Below are positions 21,970-32,600 of a stretch of 64,000 nt of DNA, piece after piece. The position numbers and the translations under genes are program-made. The stretch covers positions 22,374,046 through 22,438,045 of the forward strand of contig NC_081547.1 of the NCBI RefSeq assembly GCF_901000735.1, written 5' to 3'. Origin of the DNA: Corylus avellana. Its lineage: Eukaryota; Streptophyta; Magnoliopsida; Fagales; Betulaceae. The notes below the pieces were generated by a model. It was not told where the DNA came from. It saw only the letters and a list, made by a program, of their open reading frames with translations, and did no database searches. Position 1 is the first letter of the stretch. The number at the start of each line of letters is the position of its first letter.

Positions 21970-24900
21970 CAATTATCCATTTTGCATTTTATTTGGCTAA
22001 TCTAATGTCAGGAGTTTTTTTACAAATTTAATTAGTCATTTTAGATAAAAGTATCATTTGGCTCTTTCATTAGAAATGTCCGAGATCTCATTTAGAAAAT
22101 TAAATGTATGAAAATTCGATTAAAGATTGTAATTGTGAGAAAATATTATTAGATTTTTCAAGAGGCTGTAATAATGATGAAAGCTTTTATCAAATATTAA
22201 CGTTCTTATTTTCTTAACAAATATAGAAAATTGTCCTACGTACGACACTCCATGTTCATAGTAATTTTTATGGAGAGAAAAAGTGACACTAAGTTACGAT
22301 ATTTTAATTTGTGCTGAGGCTCACAGTGCCATGCTGCAGAGGGTTGAGAGAACAAGAGATATCATAGGGGTGCTTATTGCTCGAGGTATCACTTGGTTTT
22401 TGCAGACGCAGTCTTCTCTTCTGCAAGGCAAGTCTCATGGACTGGTCCAGTTTACTTAATGTGGTGGTAGATATGACAATGCGTAGGGCAACAACTTAAC
22501 AAAGAAAAGACTTTCATCTTTTTTAGTAGGAATACAACGGAAGACACTAAAAGGCAGATCTTGCTCGCGTCGGGGATCCAAGCCACAAACTGCCTTGAAA
22601 AGTATCTAGGCTTGCCAACTATGGTGGGACGCTCTCGCCGGACGGCATTTAAGGAAGTAAAAGAGCGCATTTGGAATTAGATAAGTAATTGGAAGAACAA
22701 ATTCCTATCACAAGCAGGGAAAGAAATTCTATTGAAGGCAATAGTTCAAGTTATTTCCACATATACCATGAGTATCTTTTTGCTTCCGAAGTCCTTATTG
22801 CGTGAGATAAATGTCATGATGCAGCAATACTGGTGGGGTCATCATGAACAGGACTCAAGAATTCACTGGACTAAGTGGGAAAAGATGGGCATGGCTAAGT
22901 GCCATGGAAGTATGGGCTTCTAGGATTTTGAAAGTTTTAATAAAGTGCTCTTAGCAAAGCAATGCTGGAAGATTCTCCAGAATCCCGAGTCCCTGGTTGC
23001 CAAGATTTTAAATGCCAAATATTTTCCATTGATCTAGACCATTCCTTGAGGCTAAATTGGGGCGTAATCCTTCCTATGTCTAGTGAAGTATTTGGTCATG
23101 AGCTCCTTAAGAAAGGCCTAGTGTGGCGAGTTGGAAATAGGCGTCAAATAAGAATATGGAAAGATGAATGGTTGCCAGATACCATTGTACAGCCACTCCC
23201 TACGTCAAGTGGAGTGCTCAACGAAGATGCAAGACTCACAAATCTCAGTGATTGGGGGAGGAAAGAATGGAAGACAAATTTGGTTTGCAAGCTGTTTGGT
23301 GTGGAGTATGCCACTGTTATATGTCAACTTCCTATTTGTTCTATCCACAATACCGATAAACTAATATGGAGGTCCAATAAAAGCGGGGAGTTCATGGTGA
23401 GGAGTGCCTATCATTTATAGAAGGGGTGTGTGGAAGTGGATAAGGGTGAAAGCTCTTGTTCTGGTAAACACAAATGGCTCTGGAAGAAGAACTGGCAAAT
23501 GAACACTCTCCATGCAGTAAAGGTGTTTTTGTGGAGGGCATGTCATAATGCCCTGGCAACGAAAGCTAATCTACTTTGGCGTAAAATCATGGAAGTTCCA
23601 TTATGTCCCTTATGTGGTGTGAAAGTGGAAACTACGGGGCATCTTTTGTTGGGATGCCCAGCTGCAAAGGCTATATGGAGTATGTGTAATAAGAAGATAC
23701 AAAAAAGATGCATCGAGAATGATGATTTTGTATGCATTGTTGAGGAGTTGCATCAATTCCTGGATAAAGACAATATGGACCTCGTGGCGGTAGTTGCAAG
23801 ATCTATATGGCTTAGACGGAATGCAGTGGCGTTCAGGCGGATGGTTAGTTCCCCAAATTTAATTATTAGTAAAGTTGTAGAATCTCTGGAGGCATTCTGT
23901 AATGCCAATTCGAGGCCATACATAGAAACGGTAGTAGACAATACAAGGGCTATACAATGGCAAGCCGCCTTGTAAGGTTTTGTTAAAATCAATTGGGACG
24001 CAGCTGTGGACAAGAGAAGAGGGAAGATGGGTATTGGTGTTGTTGTGGGAGACAATATGGGTGAGGCTTTGGCAACCTTGTCAGCACCAAAGGATCACAT
24101 TATTGAACCTGATATAGCAGAAGCTATGTCAACTTTACGAGCTGTCAACTTTGGTAGAAAGTGGCTCCTGCTTTATTCTCGGGCATGTCTACTCGTAGCT
24201 CGGTTCAGCGCTTCAAGTTTGACCACGTTCTTTTGTGAACGTGGCTTTCCTTACTATAACCTTTCATTCCCGTTCTACCATTGGCAGGTTGGCTTAACTT
24301 TGGTCTGAGCCTTTCATTGGTGGGCTTGTAAATAAACTTGGAGGCCCCTAGAGCATTTAGTGGCTCATCCATTACCCAGCATAAATAAAAATCAAAATAT
24401 GCCAACATAACGTTACAATGATAAAAAAGTTATCGGTATATGAACAAACCCACCAATAACAGTGCAAACTACAGAAACAACATGGGTTGAACATTTAAAC
24501 ATAAAACATCATAATATCATGCACATGCAATGTTGGGATCTTACATGACCTACGTCCTAATAATGTTTGGTTTGACTTATTCTGAATATCTATTTATTAT
24601 CACACATTTGAATAAATTCCTCCCTGGTATGTAAGTTCTGACAATATGTACTGAGTAATCCATAAAACGTCCTATGAGTGTGATCTTAAATTAATAACTT
24701 AAGACTTTACATAAAAGATAGTGACATATAACAAGCTTAAATGCAAATTCAAATAAGATCGATCCAAAATGAATAAAATAATCTACAAGATTTAGTACTA
24801 GGGATGGGAGGAATACGTCTCCCACAATTAGATTTTCACCATACATTATCAGGAGCTAGGTTCTATTTTGACAAGTTGATTTTATGTTTCCAGTAACAAA

Positions 24901-25808
24901 GGAGTTGGATTGTCATAGCCATGACTATACAAGTATCGGTGATGTTTTCACAGGATAATTATTTATTTATTTATTTATTTTCAGAATAAAGTGTTTTTAT
25001 TGTTGTTTGAAAATATTATAGAGGTTTTCATGCCCCGACACAGTTCGAGTATTCATTGGAATAGATAAATTAAATTTGGTCTTTTTTTTTTTTTTTTTTT
25101 TCATGGTTGCTTTTTGTATCAGTTCAATTTTCTGAATCTTTAATTCTTTTTGCGAGTAAAGCTGATAATATTATATCTATTCTTCTATCAATTTGTCACT
25201 TTCTAGTTAGGATTTTTTTTTTGGGAAATTACAATTTACCCTCTAAGTTGTGTGCATTTTTTTTTATTAATTAATTAATTAATTAATTAATTTTTTTTTT
25301 TTTTATGGCAAATACTCTTTTGCATTCTCCCATCCATCTCCCCACCATCTCCTCTCTTGTATTTATTTATTTATTATTTTTTTAAGAAAAAATCATGATG
25401 TTGAAAGAGGGAAGATGGTGGGGAGATGGGTGGGAGAATGTATTCTTGCAAATCTCTTTTTTTATTCTATCTCTAATGTTTAAAAATTAACAATATACTC
25501 TCACAAAGTTTTTTTTTTTTTTTTAACTGCAATGTGGCCATTCCGTTTATAGATTCCGTCTTTTTTGACTGTTTGGAGGTCATGTGCGTTTGACATGATA
25601 TTTTAGCGTATGAAAAGTCTAAAATGCCCGTTTTTTTTTTTAAAAAAAAATTCAAAAAACAAAAAACTATGGCCGTTTGGGGGTGGCCCGCAACCACCCC
25701 ATGCCCATTGCAGCCACCCCATTAGGCCAAGGGGCCACCTTATTTGTTCCTGGCTGGCCACCCCCATTAGATTTATTTTATTATTATTATTATTATTATA
25801 AATAAAAA
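21970..25808. repeat. Copy B of the LINE-containing block, with 245 bp extra
   Basis: Second copy of 18204-21799, bounded on both sides by N runs, so this whole contig is redundant with its left neighbour. The main difference is 245 bp present here (22185-22429) and absent from copy A. That segment encodes part of the LINE reverse transcriptase, so copy B is the more complete version and copy A carries a deletion. Confidence 0.95.
22312..24180 (+). mobile_element. Degenerate L1-like LINE, 3' part of ORF2 (copy B)
   Basis: Same element as the one at 18.4-20.2 kb, extended upstream by a stretch reading EAHSAMLQRVERTRDIIGVL (from about 22316). This corresponds to the segment just before the catalytic YADD/FADD box of plant LINE reverse transcriptases. 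The FADD box itself is destroyed by the sequence that follows. The downstream zinc-knuckle and RNase H fragments are the same as in copy A. Confidence 0.88.
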
Positions 25809-25868
25809 NNNNNNNNNNNNNNNNNNNNNNNNNNNNNNNNNNNNNNNNNNNNNNNNNNNNNNNNNNNN
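25809..25868. other. Assembly gap (60 N)
   Basis: A run of 60 N, unlike the other three gaps of 100. Unlike them it is not flanked by two copies of one sequence. Confidence 1.
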
Positions 25869-26685
25869 CCCACCACGTAAAACCCAAACCCGGGCGGATA
25901 GGGTTCATTTTGCTCGGTAGTGGGTTGAATTTTTCAAACCCGCATGGTGCAGGTCAGGTAAGGGAAAAGGCCAAAAAAAAAAAAAAATTCATTCTAGAAT
26001 AAAAAAGGCTTACAACAGTTGAATATGGTGTGGTATAATGACCCACCGGATTGTATACGTGATATTTTGCAGGCAGAGTTTTCTGTTTTGTTTAGGGTTT
26101 ACACTAAATACAATATCTCTGATTATCCTCAAAAAAAAGAAAAAAAAAAAGAAAAAGAAGAAGGCTTACAACTTGTCAACTTGAACTTGAGGGGTAAGCT
26201 ATAATATATATATATATATATTTTTTATATATTTTTTTTTTTTCCACTTTGACGTAAGAAAGAATAAAGTAGAGGAAGAAGATGCGTCGTTAAGATAAAA
26301 AAAAAGTGGCATGAATTTTTACCTTTAGATGTAATGGACAGCCAATATTTACTTATTTAGAAACTTGAGATTCTTGAATTTTAGAAGAATTTGAGGGAAT
26401 CCCGAAATTTGCAAGACGGATAAAAATAAAAATAAAAAGCTAAGAACAAATATTTTCTCAAATTAAAGGAAATTTCTGATGCCAATAGTTGGGCAGGTGG
26501 TTCCAGCCCTAACCCTAACCCCAAACCCAAACCCAAACCTGGCCCCCACCATTTCTGCTCATCATCGTCGTCAACCCCAAAACCACCGAACTCGGTTCCT
26601 GGGTCCCACACTAAACCCTCACTTCTATCTTCTTCAGCTCCCAAACCCTAAATCCCCTAAACGACATCACTTCTCGTCAGCGACC
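25869..26685. other. Upstream region and leader of the uS15 gene
   Basis: Begins with AACCCAAACCCGGGCGG-type sequence that resembles the hAT-like element at 60.5-60.9 kb. It continues as AT-rich DNA with a TA run at about 26201-26220. From about 26500 it becomes C-rich with CCCTAA and CCCAAA words, which is probably the leader of the ribosomal protein gene. An in-frame upstream ATG lies at 26479. Confidence 0.5.
26643..26651 (+). promoter_or_regulatory. telo-box AAACCCTAA upstream of the uS15 start
   Basis: AAACCCTAA sits 35 bp before the ATG at 26686, and related CCCTAACCCTAA words lie at about 26508-26520. From established plant promoter work, telo-boxes are enriched in the proximal promoters and leaders of translation-machinery genes. 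This fits the ribosomal product of this gene. Confidence 0.5.
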
Positions 26686-29600
26686 ATGGCTGCTCTGCAA
26701 CTGAGACCCAAACATAGAACCCTCCACAACCCCTCTCTCGTCAACCTCTTCTCCACCTCCCAAACCCCTCCTGATCCCACCCCCGCCGACCAGTCCCCGT
26801 CCTCCACCCCACCCCACCCTGCCCAATCCCAATCCCAATCCCAATCCCAATCCCAATCCTCATTTTCCTCCTATTTCTCTGATGTCAAAGCCAGCCTCAA
26901 ACAACAACAACAACAAGGACAACGAAGACCCACGAACCCTTTGAGCCCATCTCTCTCTAAGCCTTCCAAAGTCGCTTCCCTCGAAGAAATCCGCAAGAAC
27001 CTCTCCGAGTTCCGCCTCCGATCCTCTGTGCCTCCCCCCAACGAACCCAACTCTGCGTCTTCAACCTTATCATCATCACAGCGCATCTCATTTCAGGAGC
27101 TTTACAAACGGAATGAGAACAGCGCCAATGCCGGATCAGGCCCTGGAAAAGTCGGCGGCAGGTCCTCGTTTGAAACGATTCGCGAGAGTCTGCGGCAGAT
27201 ACGGTCTTCGTCGTCTCCCGGGATGGCGCAGAATGAGAGGAGGAGTGCGGACCCTATGTCATTATCGGAATATAAGACTAGTTTGAAGTTGAAGCCGTCA
27301 ACGGAGTCTGGTCCCGTGATCGGTGGGACGGGTATGCTGCCGGCATCTGTGTTCGGGAAGGAGAGGGAGAGGAAGGAAGCGGAGGGGGAGACAATGTCGA
27401 CGAAGACGGAGTTTGTGAAGGCGTATACCTATGAGGAGTTGGGGAAGAAGCTGAGGGAGCTGCGGCCGGAGGGGAAGAAGGAAAAGGAGGCGTCGTTTTC
27501 GCTTGGGGAGGTGAATGAGAGGCTGATAAAGCTGAGGGAGATTGAGGAGAAGGAGACGGAGTCGATGATTGGCGGGCTTTCGTTTGTAGATTTGAGGGAG
27601 AGCTTGTTGAGGTTGAAGATGTCAGACGCTGAGAAGGCCAAGACAAGTTCAAGTAAGTAATGCGGTTTCGTATGATATTTGATGAATTTAGTTTTCTAAG
27701 TATGCTTTGTTATTTGGATGGTGGATGGTGGAATAATGTGCTTTCTGTTTTGGTTGATGAGGAAGTTAGGGAACTGGAGATTTGGACACCGGGTGTGGAA
27801 TAGTTGGGAGTTGAAATTGAATATTAAAAATAATGGCAAATTGTTGTGGTTGGTTGGTGATGAAAAATTCTAGTTCTCTGCTTGGTTCTTTGGAAAATTG
27901 GGGGAAGAAAAGAAAAGGTACTTTGGATTACTTGATTTTATGTTAGTATGTAACTGCACGCCCTTCGGAAAACACCCTAAAAAGAGAGACTATGTGAACC
28001 TAACCTGTCTGATTTTGATAATGAATTGTCGAGAGGGGCTGGAAGTTGGTTAAGCCAGTGATTTTTGTGTAGTATATCTAAATTGAGCTTATTTTGATAT
28101 TATATTCCAATGTTTGATGATAGGTAGATTCAACCTCTGGTTTTGTTGCTAAGATTGTGGAGAAGGAAAAGGATCTGCAGTTTTGAATACTAGATGTTAT
28201 ATTGTTTTGGACCCAATAAGATGATGACAAGGTTAAAAAGGCTTCTAGGATAAATATTGTTTAACTGATTTCAGTTCAGTTATCATCTGGAAGCTGATCC
28301 ACCTTAAGCCATCAAATTATAGGATTTTGAAGATGATAGATGGTAGATCAGTCTCCACTTTTGACTGTGTGACAACAATTTAGAATCTTTTGCCCCGGTT
28401 GCTGAACCAATTGAGCTTTGGTTGCTCTAAAGTTTTAGAAAGTATCAAAGATACTTAGATATTTTGGGGATTCTCTACTGTGTTATTTAGTATGAAAACT
28501 AGTTATAACCTTTGTCAGGAAATATTTTAGGACTTGCCTTTATCAAGTGAAGAATTTTGTTCCCTGGGTCGCGAAACATGAAATATCTAACATTTATAGT
28601 TTCTGCTTTCTTCTTTTAATTCCCCTTAAACTGAATTATAGTTCTACAGTCCTTCCTTTATCTAACATTTATAGTTTCTGTTTCTTCTTTTAATTCCCCT
28701 TAAACTGAATTATAGTTCTACAGTCCTTCCTTTATTCTTATTACTGTTAAATTAAACCTGTAATTATGGAAAATAATTTCTTGAACCAATAATTTAGCCC
28801 AAGGTATCTAATACAAGGCTCAAGTTTGCTCTTTTGGGTTTGTCACCTGGTTTTTCCCTAAGGCAAATTGTTGCACTTGTCACAACTCATTGTTTTTTAA
28901 TTTAGTTTTAATTTTTTTCTTTTACATTCTGATATATACATGTTCAATGTCTGTTTTGAGTTGTGGAATCTCACTTCAAAAAAATTGTGGTTAACTAAAA
29001 TTTTCCAGCTTTAAGTTTTTCTGCAGTAGAATATGACGTGTATAGTCTCCTATAATTTATTGATTGAGATTTAACTTTTCAGTCCAGAGACTCGATATCT
29101 TGGGCCAGTTAGGCAGAACTCCAAACTTTCTGCTGCAACCTCCGAAGGAGCAGCTAGTTGAAAAGGCAAGTATCCTACTCTTTGTTTTTCTATATTCTTA
29201 GTACTATTTTTGGTTGAACAAAATATTCAATGCCTAGAACAAATTAGACTGCCAAGTCCATTCCTAAAAATATATATATATTTTCTAACTTTTTACTGTT
29301 AATTCTTACTTATGTTTTGATGTGGAATTCTTTAAGAAGCAATTGTATGTGTAAGTAGTAGTTTCACTTGTGTTTTACAGTGCTTGTTAAAAAGGTGATA
29401 GGGTTTCGCAAAACCCATATTGTTTTATTTGAAGAGGATGTGTTTAGTAGCATCAGTAAATGCAGTAGATTGGAATACTAGCGTGCCTTTTGAGGTCTAC
29501 TTTGCCTTTTGATGCAAAAGAATGAAGCTCTGAAGAGCTGCATGTGTTGGAAGGGTTTGCTGTTAAGTATATTTTTTTCCTTCTTATTTTAGATGGTATA

Positions 29601-32600
29601 CTCTTGCATAAGAGCTAAATGCAAACTCTTATACCATACAAAGGCATCTCCAGCCGACGTCTATGGGTCAGAAACAGATCTATTGCAGACCCTAAATGCA
29701 AACTCTTCGCCTAGCTGTGACTCAATTCTTGCATTCTTTAAATTAAGAAATTATAATATGTCTGGTTTTACTGATAATTGAACTAAATTAGTGTCAGAGT
29801 GACATATATTATCCACAATAGGTCCTTGCAGATTCCTGTCCTGCTTCATGTCGTTCATACAGTGAATATTTTTCCCCAAATGAGCTCGAAGCAAATTCAT
29901 TACATATGATAATTGCATACACCAATATTACATGAAGTAACTCAACCTTACAGTACTGTTATCAGTTAGGGAAGCTTAGGGTCCTTTTTAGGGTATTCCG
30001 TCCTTAAGAGCATGTCCTTAAAGAGTACCAGGTATGAACTTATTGATGCCTGTGTGTTTGTAGATTTCACATGAAGACACTCGACCTTTCTAATATTTTT
30101 GAAATATGTTTAATGCAGTATTTCCACCCGGATAATATGTCTTCTACAGAAAAACTGAAAATTGAGCTAGCAAAAGTTAGAGATGAATTTAAAATGTCGG
30201 AGTCAGATTGTGGATCTGCACGTGTTCAAGGTAAAGGACTTTTCATTTTAGTTACATTACACTTTTCATCCTGAGATTGCTTGTTTCTGATTTTCTTTCT
30301 ATGATACATGCATGCAAACTTTATTTTGACATGCTCATGGTATAATTAATTCCACAAAAATGTAGGCTGGGTTTTCTCCACTTTCATCTAATTTGTCCAG
30401 CCTTAATTTTTGTTCCCTGTTCTGTTTGTTGTACCCCTTTTTTGTGTGGAAAAAATGCAAATCAATCCTTGTAGCTTACTTGATTTACAATTAGCTCCTT
30501 CTGGTATTAAAATGAACTTAGAGGTCCCTGCGGTATGGCAAAAAATAATTTAAGTCAAATTTTGTTCACTGACTTACCAAATTCTGTTAGTGTGACATGT
30601 CGAAGTCAATAAAATTATGACACGTGTCCTCTTTAAGTTAGTGTCTCACTAACGGAATCTTTTAATTCAGTAGACGAAATTTGATAGTAGGGAGTAGATT
30701 ATTTTTTTTTTGACATATCTTCGGGACCTCTGAGTTCATTTTGAATCTTTGATACCATGTGAATCTAATTGCAAATCAGGTAAGATGAACTAGAGATAGT
30801 TTCTTTTCAATCAGTAAAGAAAGCAAAAAGGGCGCAATTCAAGTATATAGGAAGCACACAAGAGAGACCCTCAATTAGGGAAAAATAGAATAACACAAGT
30901 CCAAAAATTTAGTAAAAATAGAAAAACAAGCACTATTGTATGCCACCATCCATGCATAGGGAGATTGACATCACTTTTTAACTCAAACACCAATCCCTCA
31001 CAATCTTCGAAGATCCAATGCACCACATTAAGCACATAAAAACCATCTTCCAAGCTTCTAAAATGCGCTGGCTTCCAACTGACCTTTCCAGCAAGCCAAC
31101 AACTCCACCACCCTTTTAGGTATGACCCGCTCAAGACCAAAAAGAGGGAAGATCGAAACCCACAAATCTCTAACCACTTTTAACAATGGAGTAGAAGGTG
31201 ATCTATATGGTCTTCCCGCTCTTGCACATGCAGCACCAATCTACCACTATGACATGCCGCTTTCTTAGGTTATCCAATGTTGAACTCTTCCCCAATGCTG
31301 ATGTCCTCATAAATAATGCTAGCCTTGAAGGAGCCTTATTTCTCCAAATGCTCTTCTAAGAAAATGGGGAGCTAGTTTATCCTCACCTCCTTGTCTCAAC
31401 CTGAGAGAGTACAAAAGATTAAAGAACGAAGTGAGCAAGTCCACCTTCAAATCATGCACTGGTCTGGTAAAAGAAATATTCCACTGAATATTGTTGATAA
31501 AAAACTACATATAACCCCAAGGGGTTGGCCCAAGTAGTGGAGGCCTTGGTCTTAAGGTTTGTTCACTTCAAGGTTCAAGGTTCAATACCTCATGGATGCA
31601 AACAATCCCTTGGAGCTACACCCACCGGTGAAAAGCCAGCGATTTAACCAGTTCTATGTAGGGAAACTTCCGAGGGTGCGGTGCACGGGACCGGGGTTTA
31701 CTTTGTAGGAGTGGGTTTGAAAGGCCCTGCCTTGGAAAGGTTCCCCGACATAAATATATATATATTTTTTAAAAAAACTACATATGATCTGCCACCAAAG
31801 CCTCCGTACAATGAGCAATGGTAAACAATTCCAAAAAAGATGCCTTTAGGGGGTGATACCCACACCAAAAATAATGCCAAAACTCGATCTTAGATCTGTC
31901 TTCCACCTCATGTTCGACAAATCTAGAGAAAACCCAGCCACTCCTATTGTTTTTCCACACCCGCACTTCGAAGAGCCCAACAACCTCTTTGGAACACCAT
32001 CCTGCCCTCATGCTACAATATTTGGTTTTCACCATTGATCTTCACAAAGCCTCTCTCTATGGCAAATTGCCCTAATCATTTTTTCAAGAGAGCTCGCTTA
32101 AACTGAATGAGATTTCTAACCCCTAAATCACTAGAGCAAATTAGAGAACAAATTTTAGACCAGCTGACTAGATAGGATTTCAAGTTGTCACCAACTCTAC
32201 CCCACAAAAAATCCCTCTGAAGTTTCTCAATCCGGTTACCAACAACTACGAGGATGGGAATAAGGGATAGATAATAAGTAGGCAAATTGGAAAGAGTTCT
32301 TTTAATCAGTGTCAACTTACCACCCTTTAGACAAATAGAGCTGTTTTTAACTAGCCAAACGACATTCCATTTTTTCAACAATACCATTCCATATTGATTT
32401 AGCCTTGTATGAAGTCCCCAAAGGAAGACCCAAATATGTCAAAGGCAAAGAGGACACCCTGCAACCAATTATTCAAGCTAAACCTTTAATATCATCCACA
32501 ACACCATCAAGGACTGCTCTGATTTAGACAAGTTAATCTTCAACCTCGAGACAACTTCAAAACATAAGAAAGAGGTAACTTAGATGACGAAGATGATCTG

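Noticed and set aside
26505..26540. Interstitial telomere repeat
   Set aside because: Only a few CCCTAA words mixed with CCCAAA; better read as a C-rich leader with telo-box-like motifs.
26871..27652. Minus-strand frames of 70-124 codons
   Set aside because: Shadows of uS15 exon 1, rich in Ser/Pro because of the codon mirror.
29593..29781. 62-codon frame in uS15 intron 2
   Set aside because: Lies wholly between well-supported exons and shows no domain.
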